The notes: generated by a model not told the origin, from the letters alone. A DNA stretch of 64,000 nt from Candidatus Thioglobus sp. MED-G25 (GCA_002456995.1 NTKC01000001.1:62001-126000); one strand, 5' to 3'; positions 48,505 to 59,305 are shown, counted from the stretch's first letter. Made by a program: numbers and translations.

Positions 48505-49475
48505 AGACGATAACAACTCCGGTCACCTTCCACCTCAATCCGGAAAGTAACCAGCGCCTCGCTGGTCTGTGTGGGGAATACAACATTAACCTCAAACAGG
48601 TCGAGGAACGACTCGGTGTGAAGATCTCTAACCGGGGGCACCTGTTCTGTATAGACGGTAGGTCTGATGCTGTTAAGCAGGCAGGGACCGTGCTCCAAGC
48701 ACTGTACCGTGATACTGAGACTGATCCAGCATTGACTGCGGAAAAGGTTCACTTGGCAATCTCACAGATTCCGTACGATGAAGAAACAGGCGAACCAGAA
48801 ACCCAAGATGTTGTGATTCGTTTTCGCAAGACCATAATTCAAGGCAGGAATCCAAACCAGCGATCCTATCTGCGTAACATCATGGCTCATGATCTCACCT
48901 TTGGTATTGGGCCAGCGGGTACCGGCAAGACATACTTAGCCGTCGCCTGCGCTGTGCAGGCCTTGGCAGATAACGAGGTAGACAGAATTGTTTTGGTGCG
49001 ACCCGCAATTGAGGCGGGTGAGCGGCTTGGTTTTTTGCCGGGCGATATTGGTCAGAAAGTGGATCCATACCTCAGACCTCTTTATGACGCGTTGTACGAA
49101 ATGTTGGGTTTTGAGCGTGTCGGCAAGCTCATGGTTCGAGGAATTATTGAGTTGGCACCGTTGGCTTACATGCGTGGCCGTACGCTGAATGAATCGTTCA
49201 TCATTCTTGACGAGGCTCAGAATACGACGAGCGACCAGATGAAAATGTTTCTTACACGGATTGGCTTTGGTTCCAAAAGTGTAATCACGGGGGATGTGAC
49301 ACAGGTCGATCTGCCGAAGGGATCTCGCTCAGGGCTTCGTCATGCCAGTGGTGTACTCGCTCATGTAGAAGGCATAGCGGTGTCTCAATTCACTTCACGT
49401 GATGTAGTCAGGCATCCTCTGGTTCAGAAAATCGTGGAAGCCTATGAAGTCGACGAGGGAGAAAGACCAAAGTAG
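48501..49475 (+). CDS. ybeZ: PhoH-like ATPase YbeZ
   Basis: A PhoH-family ATPase that works with the rRNA-processing factor YbeY. The start is a TTG at 48501 overlapping the miaB stop as TTGA. The 324-residue protein has an N-terminal KH-like part, Walker [11 protein letters not shown] and Walker [10 protein letters not shown], with [18 protein letters not shown] between. It is full length and sits directly before ybeY as in E. coli. Confidence 0.93.
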   Translation: MKTITTPVTFHLNPESNQRLAGLCGEYNINLKQVEERLGVKISNRGHLFCIDGRSDAVKQAGTVLQALYRDTETDPALTAEKVHLAISQIPYDEETGEPETQDVVIRFRKTIIQGRNPNQRSYLRNIMAHDLTFGIGPAGTGKTYLAVACAVQALADNEVDRIVLVRPAIEAGERLGFLPGDIGQKVDPYLRPLYDALYEMLGFERVGKLMVRGIIELAPLAYMRGRTLNESFIILDEAQNTTSDQMKMFLTRIGFGSKSVITGDVTQVDLPKGSRSGLRHASGVLAHVEGIAVSQFTSRDVVRHPLVQKIVEAYEVDEGERPK

Positions 49476-49933
49476 TGAACACTGCAATCGAAGTCCAGCT
49501 GAGTCTTGACGATGAGCTAGTGCCGGATGGATCAAGAATAACAGCCTGGGTTGATTGTGCTCTGAAGTCTGTACAAAAAAGAGCTGTATCGATCACGGTG
49601 CGGGTTGTTACGCAAGATGAAATGCAGAATCTTAACGTCCGGTTCCGGAACCAGAACTCCGCTACTAACGTTCTTTCATTTCCCTCGGATAATTTTGGAT
49701 CGCAGCGCACGGGAGTCAGTGGTGATATCGTGGTTTGTTCGGTAGTTGTTCAAACCGAGGCACAAGAACAGAACAAAGCCGCAGATGCACACTGGGCCCA
49801 TATAATTATTCATGGCGTACTGCATCTGTGTGGGTATGACCATATAACCGATGCCGTGGCTACTGATATGGAATCACTCGAAGTGCTAATTCTTCGTCAG
49901 TTGGGATTTCCAGATCCCTATCAATTGCGCTAG
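49475..49933 (+). CDS. ybeY: Endoribonuclease YbeY
   Basis: Zinc RNase needed for 16S rRNA 3'-end maturation and ribosome quality control. The 152-residue protein has the H-x3-H-x5-H metal site HGVLHLCGYDH and NVLSFPSDNF. The start is a GTG at 49475 that overlaps the phoH-type gene's TAG (TAGTG). It is shorter than most at the N-terminus only in a few residues. Second of the ybeZ-ybeY-corC-lnt run. Confidence 0.94.
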   Translation: MNTAIEVQLSLDDELVPDGSRITAWVDCALKSVQKRAVSITVRVVTQDEMQNLNVRFRNQNSATNVLSFPSDNFGSQRTGVSGDIVVCSVVVQTEAQEQNKAADAHWAHIIIHGVLHLCGYDHITDAVATDMESLEVLILRQLGFPDPYQLR

Positions 49934-49949
49934 GTGATAGGCTCGGCTT

Positions 49950-50789
49950 ATGTCAAATAGACAACAATGGTGGCGCCCTGTCATCAGTCGGTTGTGGCTT
50001 TTTCTTCGCGGGGTGCCGTTGAGTCGAGAGCAACTGTTTGATGTGTTGCGGCAGGCCCATCACAGAGAATTGCTGGATGACGATACCCTACTGATGATGG
50101 AACGCGTTGCGGTAGTTTCTGACCTTCAGGTCGATCAGGTCATGGTCGCCAGAGCGCAGATGGTTACCGTAGATTCCAGCCGGACGATGGATGAACTGCT
50201 ACCGGTAATTATCGAATCAGCGCATTCGAGATTTCCAGTGACGGGCGGTGATCGCGATACAGTACTTGGAATCTTATTGGCCAAGGATCTGTTGCGCCAT
50301 CTTCGTGAAAATGGTGACCATAACCTGCCCTGGGAAAGTCTGTTGAGACCGGCGGTGTTTATTCCGGAGAGCAAACGTCTGAACGTGCTCTTGCAGGAGT
50401 TCAGGGCCAGTCGCAATCACATGGCTATTGTGGTGGATGAATACGGCGGTGTCGTTGGTCTGGTAACTATTGAAGATGTACTTGAACAGATCGTCGGTGA
50501 CATTGAGGATGAGCATGATGTCGATGAAGGAGCCGGTATGGTTCTCCGACGTGGCACTGACTATTGTGTGGTAAAGGCAATGATGCCGATCAGTAGCTTT
50601 AATCAAATCTTTGATACGGCGCTGAACCCGCTGGAGTTCGACACATTGGGGGGCCTTGTTACGTCCGAACTCGGCCATCTACCGGCCAGAGGTGAATCAG
50701 TAGACCTGCCCGGGATTCATGTCGAAGTACTCAGCGCCGACAGCCGTCTTCCCCGCTTACTGCGAGTCACTCGCAAGCCTTTGCCTTGA
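49950..50789 (+). CDS. corC: CorC/HlyC-type protein with CBS pair
   Basis: A CorC-type protein linked to magnesium and cobalt efflux in E. coli. The 279 residues hold a CBS domain pair (about 55-185, with [21 protein letters not shown]) and a C-terminal CorC_HlyC transporter-associated domain (about 200-275, [22 protein letters not shown]). No membrane segment is visible, so it acts in the cytosol, probably by regulating a membrane partner. It lies 16 bases after ybeY. Confidence 0.92.
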   Translation: MSNRQQWWRPVISRLWLFLRGVPLSREQLFDVLRQAHHRELLDDDTLLMMERVAVVSDLQVDQVMVARAQMVTVDSSRTMDELLPVIIESAHSRFPVTGGDRDTVLGILLAKDLLRHLRENGDHNLPWESLLRPAVFIPESKRLNVLLQEFRASRNHMAIVVDEYGGVVGLVTIEDVLEQIVGDIEDEHDVDEGAGMVLRRGTDYCVVKAMMPISSFNQIFDTALNPLEFDTLGGLVTSELGHLPARGESVDLPGIHVEVLSADSRLPRLLRVTRKPLP

Positions 50790-50822
50790 CACCGCCGGTG
50801 GTCGAAGTGTTCGGCCAGCACA

Positions 50823-52325
50823 TTGAGTTCTAGCGATTTATTGAGGCGGTTCGGCCCAGTTCTTACTGCCGTCGCAGCCGGCGGTCTATTTCCGTTGGGT
50901 TTTGCACCGTTCGAGTATGCACTGGTCGCACCCCTGTCTTTGGCGGTACTGTTTTTGTTGTGGTTAACAGCCGGTCCCCTGCAGGCAGCTTTGTTGGGGT
51001 TCTGGTTTGGTCTAGGTGCCTTTGGTGTGGGCGTATCTTGGGTTTATGTCAGTCTGCACAACTTTGGCCAGATGCCCGCACCGCTTGCCATCTTGACCGT
51101 TGTAATTTTTGTGTTGATGATGTCGGGATATGTAGCGGCTACGGGGTGGTTGCAGTCTTGTTGTCGTCAGCATCGGTCAGCTGTGAGACTGCTGCTGATC
51201 ATGCCCGCCTGCTGGATTCTTGGGGAATGGCTACGCGGCTGGCTATTTAGTGGGTTTCCGTGGCTCTATCTCGGTTATGGGTTGATTGATACACCATTGG
51301 CAGCACTGGCGCCAGCTGGCGGTGTGTTGGCAGTCGGTGCCGCCGGCGCTGTCTGTGGTGGCGCGATCATGATGTTGGTTACAGGGCCGCTACGAGACCG
51401 TGTGCTGGCAGTTTGTACCCTGGTTATTGTAGGGGCGGGGGTGTTGGTGCTTGATCGTATTGAATTTGTTCAATCTACTGGAAAGCCGCTTCGGATCGCG
51501 ATCATTCAGCAGAATGTTTCCCTCGAGCGCAAATGGTCTGCAGATAATCTTGAAGCAATCGCTCAGAGCTATTTGTCGGTTTCCCGTCAAGTAGAGCAGG
51601 CGGACCTGATTGTTTGGCCCGAAGCCGCACTGCCGCTTTACCATGACCAAATTCCGCCGGCCTATCTCACGCAACTCAGGGCGCTGCCGGCCGACATATT
51701 ATTGGGTGTTCTGGAACGCAGCCGAAACAACGAGAGAACAGAGTTCTTCAATAGCGCACTGGGCCTGGGTGTAGTTGATACCATGTACCGCAAACGGCGC
51801 TTGGTGCCATTCGGTGAGTTTCTTCCATTCCGCCCACTCTTCAGTTGGGTACTGAACTACCTGAACATCCCGATGTCTGACTTTGCGGCCTGGCCGACAG
51901 CGCAACAGCCAATGCGTCTGGCAGGGCAACCCGTCGGCGTTTCGATCTGCTATGAAAATGAATTTGGACATCTCATCAGAAAATCATTGCCAGCATCGAC
52001 AGTGCTGATTAATCTCAGCGAGGAAGGGTGGTTTGGCAACTCTCTGGCCCCTCATCAGCGACTGCAGATGGCCCGTATGAGAGCCATGGAAAGCGGTCGA
52101 GCCCTGATCAGGGCCAGTAATAACGGACTGTCCGCGCTGATTTCTGCCAAGGGAAAACTACTTATTGTCGGACCACAGTTTCAACCCGATACGGTTCGCG
52201 GTAGCGTTGTTCCGATGTCCGGTGTCACACCGTTTGTACGCCTGGGTAACCTACCCATATTGCTGCTGTCAGTAATGGTAATCGCAGGCTCATTCTTGAA
52301 GCGATTTAGGTACCGTACTGTCTGA
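50823..52325 (+). CDS. lnt: Apolipoprotein N-acyltransferase
   Basis: Adds the third acyl chain to lipoproteins on the periplasmic face of the inner membrane. The 500 residues have about six N-terminal membrane segments and a nitrilase-fold catalytic domain with E267 (VWPEAALP), K324 (near LVPFGEF) and C376 (SICYENEF), followed by a C-terminal membrane helix. The TTG start at 50823 has only a weak ribosome site, so a start a few codons on is possible. Last gene of the miaB run. Confidence 0.93.
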   Translation: MSSSDLLRRFGPVLTAVAAGGLFPLGFAPFEYALVAPLSLAVLFLLWLTAGPLQAALLGFWFGLGAFGVGVSWVYVSLHNFGQMPAPLAILTVVIFVLMMSGYVAATGWLQSCCRQHRSAVRLLLIMPACWILGEWLRGWLFSGFPWLYLGYGLIDTPLAALAPAGGVLAVGAAGAVCGGAIMMLVTGPLRDRVLAVCTLVIVGAGVLVLDRIEFVQSTGKPLRIAIIQQNVSLERKWSADNLEAIAQSYLSVSRQVEQADLIVWPEAALPLYHDQIPPAYLTQLRALPADILLGVLERSRNNERTEFFNSALGLGVVDTMYRKRRLVPFGEFLPFRPLFSWVLNYLNIPMSDFAAWPTAQQPMRLAGQPVGVSICYENEFGHLIRKSLPASTVLINLSEEGWFGNSLAPHQRLQMARMRAMESGRALIRASNNGLSALISAKGKLLIVGPQFQPDTVRGSVVPMSGVTPFVRLGNLPILLLSVMVIAGSFLKRFRYRTV

Positions 52326-52358
52326 TGAGTCCCGAGTAGTCAGTGCTAAACTGCCCCG

Positions 52359-53264
52359 ATGAAAGCCAATTCTGATAACCGTCTGGTTGTGGCCATCTCT
52401 TCACGGGCGTTGTTTGATCTCGAAGAGAGTCATCGTGTCTTCACCGAAGAGGGTGTAGATGCATATTGCCGGTACCAGATCAGCCACGAAGACGAGATTC
52501 TAAAGCCCGGGGTGGCTTTTTCGTTGACCCGAAAACTGCTGAACCTTAACCGTTTAGTGAAAACCAACCGGCGTGTCGAAGTAGTACTGATATCCCGCAA
52601 CAGTGCTGACACTGGTCTGCGGATATTCAATTCGATCAGCCACTACGGGCTGGGAATTACACGAGCTGCATTTTCAGGTGGTGCCAGTCCGTTTCCTTAC
52701 GTCGCACCGTTTAATGCCGACCTGTTTCTCTCTACCGATCCCCAGGATGTACGACACGCGCTCGACGCTAACATCGCGGCTGCCACTATCGTGCCCTCGC
52801 AGATTGTTGATAGCGAGGGTGATCAATTACGGATCGCATTTGACGGCGATTCCGTTCTGTTTGCTGATGATTCCGAACGGGTCTACCAGGAACAGGGTTT
52901 GGTCGCCTTCTCCGAATCCGAACGGGCAGCGGCAGATTCACCCATGGTCGGAGGGCCATTCCGACATTTTCTTTCCATTCTTCATCATCTGCAGTCTGAC
53001 TGGCCAGAAGATTGTTCACCAATCCGTACCGCTTTGTTTACCGCCAGGAGTGCACCCGCACACGAACGGGTTATCCGAACACTCAGGGCATGGAACATAC
53101 GCATTGATGAAGCCGTATTTCTGGGGGGGTTGGATAAAGGCGCGTTTCTGAGGACTTTTGGGGCGGATATTTTTTTCGATGATCAGACGGAACACTGCGA
53201 ATCAGCGCGCCAGTTTGTGGCAACTGGCCATGTTCCACATGGTGTGGCAAACGAAGGTGGTTGA
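52359..53264 (+). CDS. 5'-nucleotidase (NT5C1 family)
   Basis: A 301-residue protein of the cytosolic 5'-nucleotidase type (HAD fold). It has SSRALFDLEESH near the start, SRNSADTGLRIFNS, and AFDGDSVLFADDSERVYQ and LGGLDKGAFLRTFGADIFFDDQ, which carry the aspartates. These fit enzymes that dephosphorylate AMP and related nucleotides. It follows lnt by 33 bases and precedes the Do-type protease. Bacterial members are not well studied, so the substrate is inferred. Confidence 0.85.
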   Translation: MKANSDNRLVVAISSRALFDLEESHRVFTEEGVDAYCRYQISHEDEILKPGVAFSLTRKLLNLNRLVKTNRRVEVVLISRNSADTGLRIFNSISHYGLGITRAAFSGGASPFPYVAPFNADLFLSTDPQDVRHALDANIAAATIVPSQIVDSEGDQLRIAFDGDSVLFADDSERVYQEQGLVAFSESERAAADSPMVGGPFRHFLSILHHLQSDWPEDCSPIRTALFTARSAPAHERVIRTLRAWNIRIDEAVFLGGLDKGAFLRTFGADIFFDDQTEHCESARQFVATGHVPHGVANEGG

Positions 53265-53350
53265 TGGGGTTTCGCTGTAGCTTGATATAATTCGTCTACC
53301 GGCTGTGTGGATGCGGTGCCGGCAGATTAATTTCTCTTGCTTGAATTCAA

Positions 53351-54733
53351 ATGATGAAAACACTAATTTACCGGACCATAATCTGTGCGACACTCATGTT
53401 GCTTCTGGGGCCGATGCAGTCGAACGGAGCGGGCTTGCCGCTGGCACTCGATGGCCAGACTCTGCCCAGTCTGGCTCCCATGCTGGAAGATGTACTACCG
53501 ACTGTGGTCAACATTTCGACCGAGGGACGGGTGTCAGCTAGCGGCAGTCCGTTTCAATCGGATCCATTTTTCAAGCACTTTTTTGATTCGCGTCCCGACA
53601 GCCAGCCCAGACAACGCCCTACACAGGGTCAGGGATCGGGTGTCATCATTGACAGTGAATCCGGCTACGTGGTGACCAATCATCATGTGATCGAAAACGC
53701 GGACCAGATTCGTGTTCGTTTGGATGACGGCCGTTCGTTTGAGGCGAAGGTGGTGGGTGCCGATCCCGAAGCCGATGTCGCAGTCATCCAGATACCAGCA
53801 CAAGGCCTGAGGGCGATCAATATTGGAGATTCGGATTCGCTTCGAGTTGGAGATTTTGTGGTGGCGATCGGCAATCCGTTTGGATTAAGTCAAACGGCGA
53901 CCTCCGGAATCGTTAGTGCACTCGGCCGAAACCGACTCGGTATAGAGGGTTATGAGGATTTTATTCAAACCGATGCATCCATCAACATGGGAAACTCGGG
54001 TGGGGCACTGGTCAATCTGCGTGGAGAACTGATTGGGGTGAATGCGGCCATCATTTCTGGAGGTGGCGGCAGCGTTGGAATTGGTTTTGCTATTCCGGTC
54101 AACATGGTGATGAGCCTGATCAAGCAGATCATTGAGTTCGGCGAAGTGCGGCGCGGAATGCTCGGTGTACACATTCAAGATCTGACACCGGAGCTTGCTC
54201 AAGCATTTGGTATTGAGTCTGGCGACGGTGCCCTCATTATGCAGGTTATACCGGGCTCAGCAGCAGAGGCTGCAGGTCTTAAGGAAGGCGATGTCATCAC
54301 CAAGGTAAACGGTCGAGTCATCAAAGGTATGACAGAACTTCGAAACATCATTGGCATGTTGCCCGCTGATGAAGAAATCGAGGTGACCTATCTGCGTGAA
54401 GACGAATCGCTCACCAAGAAAATACGCATCAGAGCGCGGGTTGCCAAATCCGGTCAAGGCGTACAGATCAGCAAAAGGTTCGAAGGCGCTCGTCTGGAAG
54501 ACGTCGACGGCAGCAGCAGTCAGCATGGCCAACCCGGGATAAGGGTTGTAGAGGTTACTCAAGAGAGTGCCGCCTGGCAGGCGGGCCTGCGGTCGGGCGA
54601 TATTATTCTTACAGTGGACAAGCAAAAAGTGTTCAGCCTGAAAGATCTGGTACAGATCGTAAACGGAAGAACCAGCGAACTTTTGCTGCTTATTCAGCGC
54701 GGTGAATCAGCATTGTATCTGTGGATACCGTAA
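53351..54733 (+). CDS. Periplasmic Do-type serine protease (DegQ/MucD)
   Basis: A heat-shock-type protease that removes misfolded proteins in the periplasm. The 460-residue protein has a signal peptide (about 1-26), the catalytic triad H112, D142 and S216 (TNHHV, DVAV, GNSGGAL) and two PDZ domains (about 255-345 and 385-458). This is the DegQ/MucD layout; a specific DegP name is not justified. It lies 87 bases after the nucleotidase gene and 58 before rpe. Confidence 0.94.
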   Translation: MMKTLIYRTIICATLMLLLGPMQSNGAGLPLALDGQTLPSLAPMLEDVLPTVVNISTEGRVSASGSPFQSDPFFKHFFDSRPDSQPRQRPTQGQGSGVIIDSESGYVVTNHHVIENADQIRVRLDDGRSFEAKVVGADPEADVAVIQIPAQGLRAINIGDSDSLRVGDFVVAIGNPFGLSQTATSGIVSALGRNRLGIEGYEDFIQTDASINMGNSGGALVNLRGELIGVNAAIISGGGGSVGIGFAIPVNMVMSLIKQIIEFGEVRRGMLGVHIQDLTPELAQAFGIESGDGALIMQVIPGSAAEAAGLKEGDVITKVNGRVIKGMTELRNIIGMLPADEEIEVTYLREDESLTKKIRIRARVAKSGQGVQISKRFEGARLEDVDGSSSQHGQPGIRVVEVTQESAAWQAGLRSGDIILTVDKQKVFSLKDLVQIVNGRTSELLLLIQRGESALYLWIP

Positions 54734-54790
54734 CGAAAAACTGATCCAACATATGACCACTACGGTTCAAACTGAACGCCAAGCCAGATC

Positions 54791-55483
54791 ATGAAACAAG
54801 ACCTTATCGCACCGTCTATTCTTTCAGCCGACTTTGCAAAACTGGGTGAAGACGTCGAAGCTGTGATCGCATCTGGCGCCGACATGGTGCATTTTGATGT
54901 TATGGACAACCATTACGTTCCAAATCTGACGATAGGTCCCATGGTTTGCCAAGCCTTGCGTAGCCATGGTATCGAGGCACCCATAGACGTCCATCTGATG
55001 GTAAAGCCTGTGGATCGGATTATTCCCGATTTTGCCGATGCTGGAGCGACCTATATTTCTTTCCATCCTGAAGCCAGTGACCATGTTGATCGCACACTAC
55101 AACTGATTCGAGACAACGGATGTCGGCCCGGCCTAGTGTTCAATCCTGCCACACCGCTAGATTCTTTACGCTATGCGATACACAACATAGACATGATTCT
55201 GCTGATGTCAGTGAATCCAGGATTCGCTGGACAGAAGTTCATCTCAACCACATTAGAGAAGCTTAAACAGGTTCGGGCGATGATCGACGAGTCGGGCTTG
55301 GAGATACGACTTGAGATCGATGGGGGTGTCAATCTGGAAAACATCGGCGCCATAGCGCAAGCAGGTGCTGACACCTTCGTCGCTGGGTCGGCTGTTTTTA
55401 GTGCCGGCAATGATTCGGACCCAAACCGCTACGATTCAGTAATCGCTGAGTTGCGTACTGCGCTCGCCCAGGCTAGACGATGA
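54791..55483 (+). CDS. rpe: Ribulose-phosphate 3-epimerase
   Basis: Interconverts ribulose 5-phosphate and xylulose 5-phosphate. The 230-residue TIM barrel has [15 protein letters not shown] at the start, the metal histidines and aspartate in [11 protein letters not shown] and VHLMV, and [12 protein letters not shown]. Its stop overlaps the ATG of gph in ATGA. rpe and gph together precede trpE, an order common in Pseudomonas and relatives. Confidence 0.96.
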   Translation: MKQDLIAPSILSADFAKLGEDVEAVIASGADMVHFDVMDNHYVPNLTIGPMVCQALRSHGIEAPIDVHLMVKPVDRIIPDFADAGATYISFHPEASDHVDRTLQLIRDNGCRPGLVFNPATPLDSLRYAIHNIDMILLMSVNPGFAGQKFISTTLEKLKQVRAMIDESGLEIRLEIDGGVNLENIGAIAQAGADTFVAGSAVFSAGNDSDPNRYDSVIAELRTALAQARR

Positions 55484-56199
55484 GTCAGGCCGGCCCTGGT
55501 TCGGCCGGGCGATCCCTGTCACGCCCCCTGTCGGTACGCGCGGTACTGTTTGATCTTGACGGTACGCTGGTCGATTCCGCGCCGGATCTGACCCTTGCGG
55601 CCAACAAAATGTTGAGTGCATTGGGGTACCCCCAGGTGAACTGCACGCAAGTGAAGGGTTGGGTCGGTGATGGTGTACGCAGCTTGGTCCTGCGCGCGCT
55701 GACCGCGATTGTGGGAGATGTGCCAGATGAATCCTTAATCGAGCAGGGCTATGGCCTCTTTCAGCGCTATTACGCCGAATCAGTTTACCAAGACAGTACG
55801 CTTTATCTCGGGGTCCATGAAACGTTGCAAACGCTGAAATCTAGTGGGCTCGCATTAGCCTGCGTCACCAACAAACCGAGCCGTTTTACCAAACCGGTGC
55901 TGGAGAAATCCGGGCTAACCGGGTTCTTCGGCGCTGTGGTATCCGGCGACGATCTGCCACTGAAAAAACCCGATCCGGCGCCACTTCAGTTTGCCGCCGA
56001 GCAACTGGGAGTGCCGCTGACAGCCTGTGTGCTTGTCGGTGATTCGATCAACGACATTTGTGCTGCCGGTGCCGCCGAGATTCCGGTGTTGTGGGCTACC
56101 TACGGGTATGCCGGCCAGGATGATATCGAACAGGACGCAACTTATGGGGCAATTGATACGATTGTTCAGCTGTGTGAGTGCCTGCAAGTCGCCAGCTGA
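55480..56199 (+). CDS. gph: Phosphoglycolate phosphatase
   Basis: A HAD hydrolase that removes 2-phosphoglycolate formed in DNA repair or oxygenation. The nucleophile motif is [14 protein letters not shown] (starts about residue 24), CVTNKP is motif II, and LKKPDPAPL and VGDSINDI are motifs III and IV. It overlaps rpe by four bases. The 239-residue length fits. Other HAD phosphatases share these motifs, but the place next to rpe supports this call. Confidence 0.9.
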   Translation: MSQAGPGSAGRSLSRPLSVRAVLFDLDGTLVDSAPDLTLAANKMLSALGYPQVNCTQVKGWVGDGVRSLVLRALTAIVGDVPDESLIEQGYGLFQRYYAESVYQDSTLYLGVHETLQTLKSSGLALACVTNKPSRFTKPVLEKSGLTGFFGAVVSGDDLPLKKPDPAPLQFAAEQLGVPLTACVLVGDSINDICAAGAAEIPVLWATYGYAGQDDIEQDATYGAIDTIVQLCECLQVAS

Positions 56200-56373
56200 G
56201 TACAATAGACCTAGATCTCCTGGAGATCGACAATACTATTGCTGTTCATCAGCGGGACGACAGCCTTCAAACCCCAATGAACTCACTATCGAACCATTTG
56301 TCGTGTTTACTGAACTACGCTGTAGTCTACCGAGACATACCGGAATTGCCCACGGTTCAGGAAAAATTCTGAA

Positions 56374-57867
56374 ATGATTAGCCGATTAGACTATGACCAA
56401 TATCGGGCTGCTGGTTACAACCGTATCCCCATGGTGAGGACGGTACTGGCCGATTTCGAGACGCCAGTTAGCACGTATGTCAAACTTGCTCAGGGTGCAT
56501 ACAGCTACCTGCTTGAGTCAGTACAGGGCGGCGAGAAGTGGGGCCGCTACTCGATGATCGGATTGCCGTGTGCAACCGTGATCAAGGTCGACGGTGATCA
56601 GGTTGTGATTGAAGAGGACGGTGAAGTGATACACAGCCAGTCGACCGATGATCCACTGAGTGCCATTCAACAGATTCAGCATCAGTTCCGTGTCCCTCAA
56701 ATCGATGGCATGCCCAGATTTACCGGTGGTCTGGTCGGTTACTTCGGCTACGAAACAATCAATTATGTAGAAACCCATCTGGGGGAGACTGCCAAACCCG
56801 ATCCAGTTGGAGCGCCGGATATTCTGCTGATGGTGTCAGATGAAGTTGTTGTGTTTGATAATCTCAGTGGTCGGCTCCATGTCATCGTACACACCGACCC
56901 TGAAGCAGAGGATGCATTTGAAGCCGGTAATCACCGTTTAGACGAGCTGGCGAGTCAGATTCAGCAAGAGACGGTGTCGGCGGCTGTACCAACCACTACG
57001 CCGGTTGCAGAGGACGATTTTGTTTCTTCGTTTGAACAAGTCGAGTTTGAAGCTGCTGTTGAAGCGGCCAAGGAATATATTCGCAGCGGCGATGTTTTTC
57101 AGACAGTGCTGTCACAGCGTCTGTCCATACCTTTTCGGGCCGAACCTCTCACCATGTACCGCGCACTGCGCACAGTCAATCCTTCGCCCTACATGTACTA
57201 TCTCGACTTGGAGGATTTCCACATCGTCGGTTCCTCTCCGGAAATTCTGGCCCGACTAGAAGACGGACAAGTCACGGTACGGCCCATTGCCGGCACCCGC
57301 CGTCGGGGACACACCGATGAAGAAGATCGGCATCTCGAGCAGGAACTGATTTCTGATCCCAAAGAACTTGCCGAGCACCTGATGCTGGTGGACCTCGGGC
57401 GTAATGATGTTGGTCGCATAGCCCAAATCGGTTCAGTCAAACTGACTGCAAAGATGGAAATCGAACGCTATTCACACGTGATGCACATTGCCTCTAATGT
57501 GGTAGGACAATTGCGCGATGACTATGATGCGATTGACGTACTTCGCGCAACATTTCCAGCCGGGACCGTGTCCGGCGCACCCAAGGTGCGCGCAATGGAG
57601 ATCATCGAAGAGCTGGAGCCAGACCGTCGTGGTATTTACGCTGGAGCGCTGGGTTACATTGGTTGGAACGGGAATATGGACACAGCGATTACGATTCGTA
57701 CAGCCATCATTGCCAATGGACGGTTATACATTCAAGCCGGCGCTGGTATCGTTGCCGACTCGATCCCCGCCCAAGAATGGAAAGAATGTATGAACAAAGG
57801 CCGAGCTGTATTCCGCGCGGCAGCAATGGCTGCTCAAGGGCTCGATCTGGCAGTGCTTGATGACTAG
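56374..57867 (+). CDS. trpE: Anthranilate synthase component I
   Basis: Makes anthranilate from chorismate with ammonia from TrpG. The 497-residue protein has the tryptophan-feedback motif LLES (46-49), the NPSPYMYYLDLEDFHIVGSSPE block and the C-terminal chorismate-binding sequence GTVSGAPKVRAMEIIEELEP. It is preceded by 174 bases with no leader peptide rich in tryptophan, so attenuation is not visible. trpG follows after 41 bases. The feedback site looks intact. Confidence 0.95.
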   Translation: MISRLDYDQYRAAGYNRIPMVRTVLADFETPVSTYVKLAQGAYSYLLESVQGGEKWGRYSMIGLPCATVIKVDGDQVVIEEDGEVIHSQSTDDPLSAIQQIQHQFRVPQIDGMPRFTGGLVGYFGYETINYVETHLGETAKPDPVGAPDILLMVSDEVVVFDNLSGRLHVIVHTDPEAEDAFEAGNHRLDELASQIQQETVSAAVPTTTPVAEDDFVSSFEQVEFEAAVEAAKEYIRSGDVFQTVLSQRLSIPFRAEPLTMYRALRTVNPSPYMYYLDLEDFHIVGSSPEILARLEDGQVTVRPIAGTRRRGHTDEEDRHLEQELISDPKELAEHLMLVDLGRNDVGRIAQIGSVKLTAKMEIERYSHVMHIASNVVGQLRDDYDAIDVLRATFPAGTVSGAPKVRAMEIIEELEPDRRGIYAGALGYIGWNGNMDTAITIRTAIIANGRLYIQAGAGIVADSIPAQEWKECMNKGRAVFRAAAMAAQGLDLAVLDD

Positions 57868-57908
57868 TCCGGTGTAGTAACTGACAGAGTTAGTCCAGGA
57901 AATTAGAC

Positions 57909-58475
57909 ATGTTGCTCATGATCGATAATTACGATTCGTTTACGTATAACCTGGTGCAGTATCTGGGTGAGTTAGGTCAGGAAGTCATCGTTTATCGAAA
58001 CGACCAGATCAGCCTCGACGAAATTGGCAAACTTGCACCCGACCATATCGTGATTTCACCGGGGCCGTGTACACCAAATGAGGCCGGCATATCGGTAGAT
58101 TTGGTCAAGGAATTTGGTGCGCATATCTCTATACTGGGCGTTTGTCTGGGGCATCAGAGTATTGCCCAGGCCTTCGGTGGCGTCATCGTGCGAGCGAGGC
58201 GGTTGATGCACGGCAAAACCTCTATGATCTTGCACCAGGGTGGAGGATTATTCAGGGGGGTGCCGAGTCCTTTTCAGGCCACCCGATATCACTCTTTGGT
58301 GGTTCAGGAGGCTTCCTTGCCGGATTGTTTTGAAATTACGGCACGGGCCGATGATGACGAAATTATGGGTATACGGCACCAGGAGTGGCCGCTCCAGGGC
58401 GTTCAGTTTCATCCCGAATCCATACTGACCCAGTATGGTCACCAGCAACTGCAGAATTTTCTTGACGGCGCTTAG
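57909..58475 (+). CDS. trpG: Anthranilate synthase component II (glutamine amidotransferase)
   Basis: Supplies ammonia from glutamine to TrpE, and possibly to PabB. The 188-residue type 1 amidotransferase has the cysteine nucleophile in LGVCLGHQ, the HPES histidine-glutamate pair near the end and [11 protein letters not shown]. It ends three bases before trpC. In most gammaproteobacteria trpD lies between, but here it does not. Confidence 0.94.
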   Translation: MLLMIDNYDSFTYNLVQYLGELGQEVIVYRNDQISLDEIGKLAPDHIVISPGPCTPNEAGISVDLVKEFGAHISILGVCLGHQSIAQAFGGVIVRARRLMHGKTSMILHQGGGLFRGVPSPFQATRYHSLVVQEASLPDCFEITARADDDEIMGIRHQEWPLQGVQFHPESILTQYGHQQLQNFLDGA

Positions 58476-58477
58476 CC

Positions 58478-59287
58478 ATGGAAAGGCCACGCGCCGATAT
58501 TCTGGAACGCATACTTGAGCGTAAACGCGAGCAGGTTGCGAAGTTGCGTGGGACGACATCACAGTCAACCCTTGATCGCCTGGTTGCATCGCAGGAGCCA
58601 CCGCGCGGATTTATAGATGCTTTGTTGACTCGCACGTCACAGGGTGGTGCCGCGGTGATCGCTGAGATCAAGAAAGCTTCACCCAGTCAGGGCGTGATAC
58701 GTGCCGACTTCGATCCGACCTCAATCGCCTTGAGTTATGCCAAAGGTGGTGCGGCCTGCCTTTCAGTGTTGACGGAACCTGATTTTTTTCAGGGTCAGGC
58801 CGAGGACCTTGTGGCTGCACGTTGCGCCAGCAGGTTACCGGTTTTACGCAAAGATTTCATAGTCGACCCTTGGCAGATCGCCGAATCCCGGGCTATCGGT
58901 GCGGACTGTATACTGTTGATCGTTGCGGCGTTGGACCCAACGACTATGGTTGAGTTGGCAGCAGCCGCATCTGACTATAGCTTGGATATGCTGATCGAAG
59001 TGCATGATAGGAACGAACTCGAACTGGCACTGGCGATCAAACCAAAAATGATTGGTGTGAACAACCGTGATTTACATACATTCAAGACAACGCTGACGAC
59101 AACGCTCGATTTGTTGCCTTCGATACCTGACGATGTGCTCGTGGTCACGGAAAGTGGAATTCAGACAGCCCAGGATGTTGTTTTAATGCGACAGAACGGT
59201 GTGAGTAGCTTTCTAGTTGGAGAAGCGTTTATGCGGGCTGAAGAACCAGGCCAACGGTTGGCTGATTTGTTCGATCTTACACACTAA
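58478..59287 (+). CDS. trpC: Indole-3-glycerol-phosphate synthase
   Basis: Closes the indole ring in tryptophan synthesis. The 269-residue TIM barrel has AEIKKASPSQGVIR, VLTEPDFFQG, VLRKDFIVDPWQI and GVNNRDLHTF with the catalytic Lys/Glu residues. It is a single-function protein without a TrpF fusion. It starts two bases after trpG; trpD is missing from its usual place. The end of the tryptophan pathway is not in the window. Confidence 0.96.
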   Translation: MERPRADILERILERKREQVAKLRGTTSQSTLDRLVASQEPPRGFIDALLTRTSQGGAAVIAEIKKASPSQGVIRADFDPTSIALSYAKGGAACLSVLTEPDFFQGQAEDLVAARCASRLPVLRKDFIVDPWQIAESRAIGADCILLIVAALDPTTMVELAAAASDYSLDMLIEVHDRNELELALAIKPKMIGVNNRDLHTFKTTLTTTLDLLPSIPDDVLVVTESGIQTAQDVVLMRQNGVSSFLVGEAFMRAEEPGQRLADLFDLTH

Positions 59288-59305
59288 ACGGATACGGTTA
59301 ACCAG

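Noticed and set aside
56178..56372. A 64-codon plus-strand frame between gph and trpE
   Set aside because: It starts inside gph, has no ribosome site or family likeness, and ends just before trpE; I treat it as chance.
56200..56373. Trp leader peptide and attenuator before trpE
   Set aside because: No short frame with tandem Trp codons and no terminator/antiterminator pair; only a small palindrome GATCTCC/GGAGATC.
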